A stretch of DNA of 64,000 bases, from contig NZ_BSUK01000001.1 in assembly GCF_030161555.1 (NCBI RefSeq), forward strand, positions 3,658,001 to 3,722,000. The letters are read 5' to 3'. Source of the stretch: Luteimicrobium album (GTDB lineage: Bacteria > Actinomycetota > Actinomycetes > Actinomycetales > Cellulomonadaceae). Positions 42,301 through 51,107 of the stretch are shown one piece after another. Each line of letters begins with the position of its first letter. Positions within the stretch are counted from its first letter, which is position 1. The translations under genes were made by a program, and so were the position numbers. The notes beneath the pieces were generated by a model. That model searched no databases, was not told where the DNA came from, and saw only the letters and a program-made list of their open reading frames with translations.

Positions 42301-43641
42301 GCGAACTCTCAGCTCAAGGACGACCAGAGGGCCCTTGCCGACGCGAACACCGCGCGGGCGTTCGTGAAGAAGTACGGCTCGTTCGCGTCGGCGATCAAGG
42401 CTCGGGACAAGGCGAAGGATCGGGACCAGGCCGCGTCCGAGAAGAAGTCCGCTCTCGCCGCATCCTCGTCTGAGGTGCGCACGTCGGCGACCCGAGGAGA
42501 GATCAAGGACGCCGTGACGGGCGGTCTCGACTCGGCGTATGGGGCGATCGATCAGCTCATCAGCGCCTCCAAGGACACGAACCTGTCCAAGTCCCAGCGG
42601 TCCTCCCTGGCGAAGGCGGCGAAGGACGCCGAGCCGCAGCTCAGGGCCCTGTACAAGCAGGCGGACGGGATCGAGAAGTCCCTCGGCAAGGCGAAGGACC
42701 ACCTCGCCGACGTCAAGGGCGTGTGGTCGTCGGCGCGCGAAGCCGTGAAGGGTGCGTTCAACCTGTCCGACGCCTACTCGGCTTCGGGAACCATGCACTC
42801 GGACAGCGTGGGCAACGTGTGGTACGACGCGGCCACGAAGGGCTACACGAAGGCGGGAATCCTCTCCACCGCCAAGACGCAGGTCGCTACCGCGAAGTCG
42901 TTCGCGACGAAGCTCGCTGCGGTCCAGAAGCGGCTGGGATCCACTCCTGCCGCGTACGCGATCATTCAGCAGGCGATGGGCATCTTCGGCCAGGACCCCG
43001 AGCAGGGTGTGCAGTTCGTGACCGCGTTGCAGTCGATGAGCGCGGCGGAGCTCCTCGAGCTGAAGAACGACTACTACGGGTTCACCAACTCGAAGACCGG
43101 GGCGGCGGCGATCGCCGCCGGTGCTGTGGCGGACTCGTACAGCGTCGGCGGGCTCGACGCGGCGAACAAGTCGGCCGACGACCTGTCGAAGTCCCTCGAC
43201 GACGTGAACAAGAAGCTCTCGAACATCGGGGACTCGGTGACGAACGCGATGCTGTCGCCCTACGGCTACAAGCTCGTCGGCGGCAAGGTTGTCAAGAAGG
43301 CTGCGGGCGGCTGGGTCTCCGGGCCTGGCACGTCGACGTCGGACTCGGTCCCCGCGCTCTTGTCGGACGGCGAGTTCGTCGTGAACGCTGCCGCGGCCAA
43401 GGCGAACGGCGGCCTGCTGGAGTGGATCAACTCCCAGCCCGCGACGACGATCCTGCCAACGCGGCCGACGGTCGTCCAGTCGTCCTCCGGGACGACTGTC
43501 TCACTGGCGGGCGCACGCGTCGTCGTGAAGGTAGGCGAGCGCGAGTTCGACGGGTACGTCTCAGAGACGGCTGGCCGTGTCGTCGCGGCACACACCGCAG
43601 CACAGGACCGACAGGCGGCCTACACGGGAGGCGGGTTCTGA
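39339..43641 (+). CDS. Tape measure protein (two frameshifts)
   Basis: About 1434 residues after adding one base near 41462 and one at 41942-41945. N-terminal ETIKINLDISGLRANAAAAK, TP901-type core (MAQVKSLSHASAADMQQLKT; MTQFGLKGKDVSHIADLLAA; GQIFGNQQITAATVLMKDGA), hydrophobic LALVGGGGLVALGVAGLAKV, then long helical repeats. The C-terminus has twice the loop motif G-G-x-[IV]-x-GPG...VPAMLSNGEFVISA and VPALLSDGEFVVNA. It sets tail length and is ejected ahead of DNA. Overlaps the next ATG by one base. Confidence 0.95.
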
Positions 43642-44435
43642 TGGCGCTCACGCCGACGTTCTACCCGGACCGGAACCTGGTGCAGCTCGTCCTCGACGGG
43701 GCCGGGACCGGGTGGTCGACCGCCACGGCGGCCACGATCACCCGGTCGGTGGCCGGAGCCTCGCCTGTCCCGGTGCGTGGGGTCGAGCGCCGGCCTGTCG
43801 TCGGTGGCGTGCTGGTGTGGTCCGACAACGAGGCACCAATGGATGCGTCGGTGGTCTACGCGGCCACGGGCGTCGGTCCGGACACCCCGGTCGCGCTCAC
43901 CGGCACGGCCGCGACGACCGGTGCCGCGTGGGGTCTGTGGCTCAAGCCTCCGGGACGCGCGGACCTGAACTGCCGGGTCGGGCTGCTCGATGCTGGCGAC
44001 ATGGGGCAGGACGACGTCGGCGGCTCGTGGACCATCCCCGGTGGTGGCCGCGTGTCGGAGTCGGCCGGGCTCGCCCCGCTGACGACGACGCTCTCGGTGC
44101 AGGTGGATGACGCCGACGGGCTCGCTGCGGTGCGCGCTGCGATCACGCAGGCGCCTGGGCGTGTCCTGCTGCTGCAGACCGGGCAGCCGGAGGAACTCCC
44201 GTCGGGCTACTACCACGTGACGTCGGTGTCGCAGGCCAACCCTGGCCAGCTGCGGTCGGACTTGCTGGGCTACCGGACGCTCTCGATCCAGGTCGAGGCC
44301 GTGGATATGCCCGCCGGCGACAGCACGGGCTTCTCGGGCGTGAGCCATGCCGTGATCGCGGCGACGTTCGCGTCGCACCAGGAGATCAAGGACCGCGGCC
44401 TGACGCACCTCGACCTCGCGACCGGGAACTGGTGA
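43641..44435 (+). CDS. Distal tail protein
   Basis: 264 residues directly after the tape measure. Beta-rich: NLVQLVLDGAGTGWSTATAA, LNCRVGLLDAGDMGQDDVGG, LTTTLSVQVDDADGLAAVRA, RSDLLGYRTLSIQVEAVDMP. The last block resembles the N-terminal domain of Dit-type proteins and actinophage minor tail proteins at this place. It would form the hexamer joining tube and tail tip. Confidence 0.75.
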   Translation: MALTPTFYPDRNLVQLVLDGAGTGWSTATAATITRSVAGASPVPVRGVERRPVVGGVLVWSDNEAPMDASVVYAATGVGPDTPVALTGTAATTGAAWGLWLKPPGRADLNCRVGLLDAGDMGQDDVGGSWTIPGGGRVSESAGLAPLTTTLSVQVDDADGLAAVRAAITQAPGRVLLLQTGQPEELPSGYYHVTSVSQANPGQLRSDLLGYRTLSIQVEAVDMPAGDSTGFSGVSHAVIAATFASHQEIKDRGLTHLDLATGNW

Positions 44436-44439
44436 TCGC

Positions 44440-45586
44440 ATGTGGCCGCTGCCTGACGGGTACGGCGACGTCCTCACGAGCTCGCACGGGCTGCAGGTGT
44501 TCGTGGACGTGTGGAAGGGCGGGGTGCGGCTGACCCCGAACGGCCTGCCGATCACGGGCGGGACGATCACGGTCGACCGCACCCAGTCCACGCGGCGGTC
44601 CGTCTCGCTGACGGTGCCGCCGTTCCTGCGCACCGGGACCTACAAGAAGGCGCCGGCGCTCCCGTCCGCGCCGGGCGACGTGCTGGGGCACTTCGGGCAG
44701 GAGCTGCGGGTCACCCACGCGCTCGTCACGCCGTCCGGGGCGATCCTGCCGGTCCCGGTGGGCCGGTTCCGGATCGATGAGGGCGCCGGCTCGGACCTCG
44801 GCCTGACCGAGGTCACCGTGACCGGGGTGTCCCGCGAGGCGTACGTCGTGGAGGACACGTTCTCGGCGCCACGCACCTTCTCCGGGCCGTCCGGCGTAGC
44901 GATCATCCGGCAGCTCATCCTCGAGACGCTCCCGTCGGCGGAGGTCGCCGTGCTCACCCGCCGCGATCGGCGGGTGACGCCGACGACGTGGGACGACCGG
45001 TGGACCGCGATCCAGGAGCTCGCGACCTCGCTGTCCGTGCAGGTCTACGCGGACCCGATGGGCCGGTTCGTCATCACGGACCTGCCGACGATGCAGACGC
45101 CGCCGGTGTGGCGCTTCCAGCCGAAGGCCGGTGGGTCGCTGCTCGACGCATCGCGCACGTCCTCGCGGCAGGGCGTGTTCAACCGGTGGGTCGTGCAGGG
45201 CGCGACCCCGGACGGTGCGACGGCCCCGATCCAGGGGTCGCTCAGGACGACGTGGCCGGTTCCCCGACCCGGTACGGCGACCCGGATGCCGGGTTCTTCG
45301 GGAAGGCCCCGACGACCGTGTCGATGCCCAGCCTGACGACGCTGGCGGACTGCCAGGCGTACGCGCGCACCCAGCTCGCGCTGTCCACGGGGGCGCGGAG
45401 TCCCTGAACCTGTCGGCGCTGCCGCACGCGGGGCTCGAGGCGCTCGACGTCGTCGAGATCGTGACCGACCCCGACCGGACCTACGCGACGGCGAGGCGCC
45501 ACATGATCGACTCCTTCACGCTCCCGCTCACCGCGGCCGGGCAGTTCTCGGTGGCGACGCGTGACATCGGGCCGGTGACGTCGTGA
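44440..45586 (+). CDS. Tail tip protein, DUF5047 family (two frameshifts)
   Basis: 382 residues after adding one base near 45234 and one at 45389-45393. Blocks: WPLPDGYGDVLTSSHGLQVF, GTITVDRTQSTRRSVSLTVP, FGQELRVTHALVTPSGAILP, SREAYVVEDTFSAPRTFSGP, GVFNRWVVQGATPDGA and MIDSFTLPLTAAGQFSVATR. This is the DUF5047/gp27-like hub domain of actinophage tail proteins, placed after Dit as usual. Confidence 0.82.
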
Positions 45587-46385
45587 CGTCCCCGGCGGCG
45601 CTACGACGCCTGGCCCTGTCGATGCTGCCGGCCCTGCCACGAGTCGGGTTCGTGCTCGCCGTGACCGCGACCCTGGCGACCGTCGCGTTCGAGGACGGGT
45701 CCTCGGCCGACTCGCTGTCCTGGGTGTCGTCCGGGTACACCCCGGCCGTGGGCGACCGGGTCCTGGTCCTGCCGTCGGACACGGGCTGGGTCGTGGCCTC
45801 GAAGGTCACCCCACGTCCAGCGTTCACCGTCTCGACCGACGTCACCGTGACCCCGACCCCGCTCACGGTGTACGAGCGGGTTGAGATGCAGGGCACGGTC
45901 CAGGAGGTCTGGGGGCGTGGTCGGACCCGACCGTCGAGGGCGGGAACTTCGCGGAGATGACCGCGGAGTCCGGGCTGGTGCGGTTCCGGGTCGGCACGTT
46001 CGTGCTGCTCGACCTCGCCGCCGCTGTCCCGTCCGGGGCGACGATCACACAGGTGCGCCTGTCCATGCCGCACGACGGGACGAACGACCCCGACGCCGAC
46101 ACGCAGTCGCAGATCGCCGCGGCCCGGCCCGTGTTCTGGCTGCACAACCTGACCTCGACGCCGCCGCCCGGGACCGCACCGGCGTTCACCGCCGGCCCCT
46201 ACGCCGGGCCCCTGGTGAACCTGGGCGAGGACGTCACGGTCACCATCCCGTCGACCTGGGTGACCGCGCTCCTAGCCAGGACGGCCACCGGGATCGCCGT
46301 GTACTCGGCTGACGAGGCGGACGGGATCTTCGTGTCGTGGGCGGGCATGACCGTCACCGTCACCTACACGGGAGGTGCCGCGTGA
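45583..46385 (+). CDS. Minor tail protein, first of a tandem pair (one frameshift)
   Basis: 267 residues after adding one base in the run 45911-45915. An N-terminal OB-like domain (GFVLAVTATLATVAFEDGSS; WVSSGYTPAVGDRVLVLPSD; GWVVASKVTPRP) precedes a jelly-roll-like domain (DLAAAVPSGATITQVRLSM; VTIPSTWVTALLARTATGIA). The next gene has the same two domains, so the pair arose by duplication. Probably part of the tail fibre or baseplate. Confidence 0.75.
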
Positions 46386-47253
46386 CGTCCCCGAAGGCTG
46401 CGCGCCGCCTGTTCGAGTCCCTGCTACCACCGCAGCCGCGTACCGGGTTCGTCACCGCCGTGGACACCGGGGCCCAGCTCGTGACGGTCGCGTTCGAGGA
46501 CGGGTCCACCACCCCGTCCCTGTCGTGGGCGTCCTCGACGTACACCCCGGCGCCCGGGGACCGGGTGCTCGTGACCCCGACGTCGACCGGGTGGGTGGTG
46601 CTCGGGAAGGTCACGCCCCGCCCGCAGCTCATCCCGGACCAGCAGGTCCTCGTCGCGCCGTCCCACCTGTACTCGGGCGAGCAGGAGATCCCGACCGACG
46701 GGTCAACGCCGGGCGCCTGGTGGTGGTACGACAACGACCCATCGTCGACCATCGGGCAGCGGACCCTCATACAGCAGGGCCTGGGCGACGCCCAGTCGGG
46801 CGACCCGACGACCCGCCCGCCCTACAACTACCTGCACGCCTCAGCGTTGACCTACCCGGTCGCCGCGGCTGTCCCGTCCGGGGCGACGATCAGCCAGGTC
46901 CAGCTCGTCTTGCGGTGCGAGCAGACCTTCTCTGGCGGCAACGGGTCCGCGCGCCCCGTCTCCCCGTCCTGTACGGGCACACCTACACCGGTCTGCCGTC
47001 GGGGGCGCCGTCGTGGGCGAGCGGCTACGGCCCGATGCGCGCGCCGGCGTTCGTCATCGGCGATGTCCAGGTCATCACGCTCCCGGCGGTGTGGGTCACC
47101 GCGCTCATCGCGAGCACGCTCGCCGGCATCGGCCTGTACGACACGGACCCGTCGAACGGGTTCATGTCTCTCGACCTCGGCGCCCTGGACGGCGGGGCGT
47201 CGATCACGAACTCGGGCTACCTGCTCATCACCTACTCGGGAGGCACCACGTGA
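46382..47253 (+). CDS. Minor tail protein, second of a tandem pair (one frameshift)
   Basis: 290 residues after adding one base in 46954-46957. N-terminal domain: GFVTAVDTGAQLVTVAFEDG, STYTPAPGDRVLVTPTSTGW, VVLGKVTPRP. C-terminal domain: YPVAAAVPSGATISQVQLVL, VITLPAVWVTALIASTLAGI. Clear paralog of the preceding protein with an enlarged insert. Begins with GTGA overlap. Confidence 0.75.
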
Positions 47254-47528
47254 CGGACACCACCGACGACGCGCCCGCCGAGGGTGACGTCGTCCAGACC
47301 CCGACGGAGCCCACCCCCGTGGACAACACCACCGCCCCCGACGTCGTGCTGCGCGCGCTCGGGTTCGACCCCGAGGCCGTGCAGGCCGTGATCCTCACCC
47401 CCACGTCCGTCGTCGCGGTCGCAGCCGACTACCCGGACCCGCCCGAAGCCACCGGCTACCCAGAGACCGACGGGTCCCAGCCGGTCGTCCCTGACGAGCC
47501 CGAGGGCGTTGCGGACACGAGCGCGTAG
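47250..47528 (+). CDS. Hypothetical acidic tail-region protein
   Basis: 92 residues from GTG 47250. Thr/Pro/Asp-rich N-terminus, then VVLRALGFDPEAVQAVILTP and TSVVAVAADYPDPPEATGYP. The VVLRALGFDP block looks conserved among tail-region proteins but I cannot name the family. Confidence 0.6.
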   Translation: MTDTTDDAPAEGDVVQTPTEPTPVDNTTAPDVVLRALGFDPEAVQAVILTPTSVVAVAADYPDPPEATGYPETDGSQPVVPDEPEGVADTSA

Positions 47529-47665
47529 TCCCTTAAGTCGCCGCGCGCACCGCTGCGCTCCCACACGTACCCGAACCGGATCAGCCTCGCAGGTGGCTCC
47601 CCCTCGAACGACTCGAGGATCACTCGCGGCGGTGCGGGGTACGGCAGCACGGCGATCGTTCCCAT
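47456..47665 (-). CDS. Possible reverse-strand small gene
   Basis: On the minus strand ATG 47665 opens a 69-residue frame (TIAVLPYPAPPRVILESFEG, ARLIRFGYVWERSGARGDLR) whose third codon positions are almost all G or C, while no forward gene covers 47529-47708. The GGAGG is only one base from the ATG, which weakens the case. If real it is a second reverse-strand gene in the tail module. Confidence 0.35.
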   Translation of the reverse strand: MGTIAVLPYPAPPRVILESFEGEPPARLIRFGYVWERSGARGDLRDYALVSATPSGSSGTTGWDPSVSG

Positions 47666-47708
47666 GCCTCCGAGCACCCCACGACCCACCGACGCGAGGA
47701 GCCTCGCC

Positions 47709-48293
47709 ATGCCACAGCCTGACCCGATCCAGGGGTTCACCGGCCTGCCCGCCTACCTCGAGACGTACCAGATCCCGGACACGCTCGCGGCGATGTACAA
47801 CTTCCTGCTGAACCGGGCGATCCCCCGGTTCGCCACGACGACCGCCCGCGACGCCGCGCTCCCGTCCCCGACCGACGGTATGGTCTGCGTCACTGGCACG
47901 GGCACGTCGCTCGTCGTGTGGATTCAGCAGGCCGGTGCCTGGAAGACCCTCTGGCAGCCGCCCGCAAGCACGGTGCCCGCCCTCACCGGCGCGGCCGGGA
48001 CGGACGGGTTCGGCCTCTACCGCGACCCTGACGGCACCGTGAAGCTCGAGGGCACGGTCACGAAGACTTCGGGCAACTGGTCCGTCGCGGGCGATGTCGC
48101 GTTCACCATCCCGGCCGGGTTTCGCCCCGCAGGCTTCCGACGGTTCGCGCTGCCTGCGTACGCGTCCTCGAGCGCGACCGGGACTCTGCTGGCATCGATC
48201 AGCGGGAGCACGTTCCAGGTCACCATCCAGCTCAACGGATCCCTGGCCACCAACGTCGCCTACTTCTCCCACAGCTGGCGAGCCGCAGCCTGA
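47709..48293 (+). CDS. Minor tail / receptor-binding protein
   Basis: 194 residues. QGFTGLPAYLETYQIPDTLA at the start, then GMVCVTGTGTSLVVWIQQAG, and a C-terminal beta domain (GFGLYRDPDGTVKLEGTVTK; FTIPAGFRPAGFRRFALPAY; STFQVTIQLNGSL) that resembles the small trimeric head domains of phage fibres. GAGGAG upstream of ATG 47709 supports the start. Confidence 0.65.
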   Translation: MPQPDPIQGFTGLPAYLETYQIPDTLAAMYNFLLNRAIPRFATTTARDAALPSPTDGMVCVTGTGTSLVVWIQQAGAWKTLWQPPASTVPALTGAAGTDGFGLYRDPDGTVKLEGTVTKTSGNWSVAGDVAFTIPAGFRPAGFRRFALPAYASSSATGTLLASISGSTFQVTIQLNGSLATNVAYFSHSWRAAA

Positions 48294-48330
48294 CCGTCCA
48301 CCAGCCAGGGGGCCACAGTGAGGACCGCGC

Positions 48331-48702
48331 ATGAGCCCTGAGACCGAGCCGACCCCGTGGGAACTCATGCGGGTTCTACGCACCATCGACGGCAAGATCG
48401 ACAACCTCGTGACGAAGGACGTCTTCGCGGCCGAGACCCGGCGCACGGACGAACGGTTCGCGTCCCAAGGCCAGGACATCGTCGATGAGCGCGCCGAGCG
48501 AGTAGCCGCACTCGCCGCAGAGAAGTCGGCTCGGGAGAAGGCCATCCTCGAGGTCGAGCAGGACCTCAACAAGGCGATCGTCGCAACCGGGAACAGGCTC
48601 GACTCCCTCGTCGCCTTCGCGCGCTGGGCTGCCGGGGCGTTCGGGGCCGTCGCGCTCGCCGTCCTCGTGTTCGTCCTCCCGCATCTGAGGTGGGGATCAT
48701 GA
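48331..48702 (+). CDS. Coiled-coil membrane protein (holin-like or DUF2746-like)
   Basis: 123 residues: amphipathic helical N-terminus (WELMRVLRTIDGKIDNLVTK), coiled coil (LAAEKSAREKAILEVEQDLN), one C-terminal membrane segment (FGAVALAVLVFVLPHL). Such proteins lie among tail and lysis genes in many actinophages. It may be an accessory holin or a spanin-like factor; not proven. Confidence 0.6.
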   Translation: MSPETEPTPWELMRVLRTIDGKIDNLVTKDVFAAETRRTDERFASQGQDIVDERAERVAALAAEKSAREKAILEVEQDLNKAIVATGNRLDSLVAFARWAAGAFGAVALAVLVFVLPHLRWGS

Positions 48703-49487
48703 TCTGGAAGACGATCCGCTGGCTCCTCGCTGCGGCGCTCGTCGTCGTAGTAGGCGTCGGGCTCGGGCTCATCCTGCGCATGCTCGGCGACGCCGCAACC
48801 CAGCGCGCCGCCCAGGGTCAGGAGATCTCCGCCCTGCGTGACACGGTCACCCAGGCGAACCAGAAGCTCACCGCGAAGGGTGAGCAGCCGGTGCCCGTCC
48901 CGACCGTCACGACGAACCCCGATACGGGTCGCACGACCGTCATCCAGGGTGAGCAGGGATTCCCCGGCAAGGACGGCACCAACGGTGTCGACGGCGTCGA
49001 CGGCAAGGACGCGACCGACGAACAGGTCCAGGCACAGGTCGTCCTCTACTGCTCGCTGCACAACGGCTGCAAGGGCGCGGACGGCCAGACGGTCATCGGC
49101 CCTCGAGGCGCGCCCGGGCAGGACGGCCAGTCGATCACCGGGCAGCCGGGCAAGGACGGAGCCGACGGAGCCCCGGGCAAGGACGGGCAGAACGCCACCG
49201 ATGCCCAGGTCGCTGCCGCGCTCGCGACCTACTGCACCGCGCACGACGACTGCCAGGGGCCGGCCGGCAAGGACGGCTCCAACGGCGTCGACGGCAAGAA
49301 CGGGACCGACGGCAAGAACGGGACCGACGGCAAGGACTCGACCGTCCCTGGGCCTGCTGGACCTGCGGGTGCGACCTGCCCCGACGGCTACACCATGAGC
49401 GCCCTGACGATCTACGGCTCGATCCCCGACGAGCCCGGCACGAACGGCTACCACGACGTCATGGCCTGCATGCCGAACGCAGGCTGA
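48699..49487 (+). CDS. Membrane-anchored collagen-like protein
   Basis: 262 residues from ATG 48699 (ATGA overlap). One N-terminal membrane segment (WLLAAALVVVVGVGLGLIL), a short coiled coil, then Gly-x-y repeats in four blocks (QGFPGKDGTNGVDGVDGKDA; GPRGAPGQDGQSITGQPGKD; GKDGSNGVDGKNGTDGKNG; PGPAGPAG). Between blocks stand two similar non-collagen modules with paired cysteines (DEQVQAQVVLYCSLHNGC, DAQVAAALATYCTAHDDC). The C-terminus CPDGYTMSALTIYGSIPDEP resembles the small cap often seen after such repeats. The N-terminal anchor makes an ordinary tail fibre role unlikely. Confidence 0.75.
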   Translation: MIWKTIRWLLAAALVVVVGVGLGLILRMLGDAATQRAAQGQEISALRDTVTQANQKLTAKGEQPVPVPTVTTNPDTGRTTVIQGEQGFPGKDGTNGVDGVDGKDATDEQVQAQVVLYCSLHNGCKGADGQTVIGPRGAPGQDGQSITGQPGKDGADGAPGKDGQNATDAQVAAALATYCTAHDDCQGPAGKDGSNGVDGKNGTDGKNGTDGKDSTVPGPAGPAGATCPDGYTMSALTIYGSIPDEPGTNGYHDVMACMPNAG

Positions 49488-49591
49488 CTTTCAATCTCGC
49501 CGCCGAATGTAAGGCAAACGGCGAGTTCCTACAGATCTCCCCGCACCGTCCGGCGTCGGGGCACTTCGTCATGCCCAGGAGGCACCACCCC

Positions 49592-50176
49592 ATGGCACGC
49601 ACCCCAGCCCAGGCGATCGCCTGGGCCAAGACGCAGCACACCGGCTGGAACCGCCTGTGCCTCGCGTTCGTCCGCACCGCCTACGGCGTCGCCTCGAAGT
49701 ACGGGCGCGCCGTCGACGCGTGGAACGCCGCCCAGCACAAGCACAAGACCTCTGACCCGAAGGCAATCCCTGCCGGCGTCCCCGTCTTCATGCAGGGCAA
49801 GAACCCGGCCGGGCACGTCGCGATCAGCCTCGGCGGCGGCCAGTGCTACACCACCGACGACACCGTCGGCGGCCCCCGCGAGCTGCCCATCGCGACCCTC
49901 GTGCGAGTCGGCTACAAGCTCCTCGGCTGGACCGAGGACCTCAACGGCGTCCGCGTCTACACGCCCCCGGATGTCCCCGGCTGGTTCACCGTCGATGTCG
50001 CCAAGGGCTCGCACCTCATGGGCCGGGCCGGCGCGTCGACGAGCTCGAAGGTCAAGTACCGCCGGGCTCGGGGCTTCCGCATCTACGCCGTCAAGCAGGT
50101 CACCGCGGGCGGCCACACGTGGCTCGTGACCCGCTACGGCACCTACTACGCCAAGCAGTACACGAAGAAGGGCTGA
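49592..50176 (+). CDS. Endolysin, CHAP/NlpC-P60-like peptidase
   Basis: 194 residues; AGGAGG nine bases before ATG 49592. The nucleophile is probably C23 (GWNRLCLAFVRTAYG) and the catalytic His H75 (NPAGHVAISLGGGQCY), the Cys-His order of NlpC/P60 and CHAP amidases. A C-terminal SH3-like wall-binding domain follows (KGSHLMGRAGASTSSKVKYR; TWLVTRYGTYYAKQYTKKG). There is no signal peptide, so export depends on the holin next to it. Confidence 0.88.
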   Translation: MARTPAQAIAWAKTQHTGWNRLCLAFVRTAYGVASKYGRAVDAWNAAQHKHKTSDPKAIPAGVPVFMQGKNPAGHVAISLGGGQCYTTDDTVGGPRELPIATLVRVGYKLLGWTEDLNGVRVYTPPDVPGWFTVDVAKGSHLMGRAGASTSSKVKYRRARGFRIYAVKQVTAGGHTWLVTRYGTYYAKQYTKKG

Positions 50177-50182
50177 CCCACC

Positions 50183-50524
50183 GTGAACCTCATCCCCGAC
50201 AAGCTGCAGCACGCCGCGAAAGCTGTCGTCGCCGCGCTCGGCGCCGTCGTCGCCGTCCTCCTGCAGGTCGTGCCCTCGCTGCCCGACGAGTGGCAGGCCG
50301 GGCTCACCGGCGTCGTCGCGGTCCTCACCGCGATCGCGACGTACTGGGTGCCGAACCTCCAGCGGATCCTCAACGAGGACCCCGACGACAGCGCACCCGC
50401 CGTCGAGCTCGGCGACGTCGACCCGTCCGAGGCGCAGGACACGGCCGAACCCACCGACGGCACGGGCGTCATCTCCGACCCCGCCGTCACCAACCCGTCG
50501 CCGGACTTCACCCCCGATGCCTGA
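50183..50524 (+). CDS. Holin
   Basis: 113 residues, GTG 50183, seven bases after the endolysin stop. Two membrane segments (AAKAVVAALGAVVAVLLQVV and LTGVVAVLTAIATYWV) joined by a short loop, then a charged acidic tail. This matches the two-helix holins of actinophages (HP1/phage_holin type) and the position after endolysin. Confidence 0.85.
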   Translation: MNLIPDKLQHAAKAVVAALGAVVAVLLQVVPSLPDEWQAGLTGVVAVLTAIATYWVPNLQRILNEDPDDSAPAVELGDVDPSEAQDTAEPTDGTGVISDPAVTNPSPDFTPDA

Positions 50525-50651
50525 CGACGGCTATCAGCCTCAGGTGGTGCAGCGCTGGTACACGTGCGAGCGCTGCACCGCCCGGTGGCCGTCGGAGGCT
50601 GCGGCCAAGTGGTGCGCGGTCCAAGACGACCAGGACGACCGAGACAACTAG
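50517..50651 (+). CDS. Cys-containing phage miniprotein
   Basis: 44 residues: PQVVQRWYTCERCTARWPSE, AAAKWCAVQDDQDD. A CxxC pair and a further Cys suggest a single zinc site. It overlaps the holin by eight bases. Function unknown. Confidence 0.6.
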   Translation: MPDDGYQPQVVQRWYTCERCTARWPSEAAAKWCAVQDDQDDRDN

Positions 50652-50660
50652 GAGCTCGAC

Positions 50661-51095
50661 ATGGCACTGACCATCACCGCCGCCCTCGCTGCGGCCGTCG
50701 ACACCGACGCCACGAACGCCTCGGCCGCTGCCTACGCGACCGCTCTCGGCTCGGGCGCGACCATCAAGATCTACACCGGCACCAAGCCGGCCACCCCGGA
50801 GACGGCCGCGACGGGCACTCTGCTCGCCACGGTCACCGTCTCGGGCGCCTGGACCGCCACCACGGACGGGTCGGGCAAGCTGTCCGCCGGCAACCCTGCT
50901 GCCGCGACCGTCGCCGCTTCTGGGACTGCCGGGTGGTTCCGCGTCGCCACGTCCGCTGGCACCGCGATCCTCGACGGCACCGTGGGCACCACCGGGGCAG
51001 ACCTCAACCTGTCCACTGTGGCCCTCGTCGCCGGGGGCCAGGTCGACCTCGACGCGCCGACCCTGACCGTGCCCGTCACCTCGCCTGTCGCCTGA
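50661..51095 (+). CDS. Phage structural-like protein, Ala/Thr-rich
   Basis: 144 residues, GGAG upstream of ATG 50661. A beta-rich sequence (ATIKIYTGTKPATPETAATG; WFRVATSAGTAILDGTVGTT) typical of virion decoration or fibre-associated proteins found near actinophage adhesins. No closer assignment possible. Confidence 0.6.
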   Translation: MALTITAALAAAVDTDATNASAAAYATALGSGATIKIYTGTKPATPETAATGTLLATVTVSGAWTATTDGSGKLSAGNPAAATVAASGTAGWFRVATSAGTAILDGTVGTTGADLNLSTVALVAGGQVDLDAPTLTVPVTSPVA

Positions 51096-51107
51096 TCGGA
51101 GGCTGCC

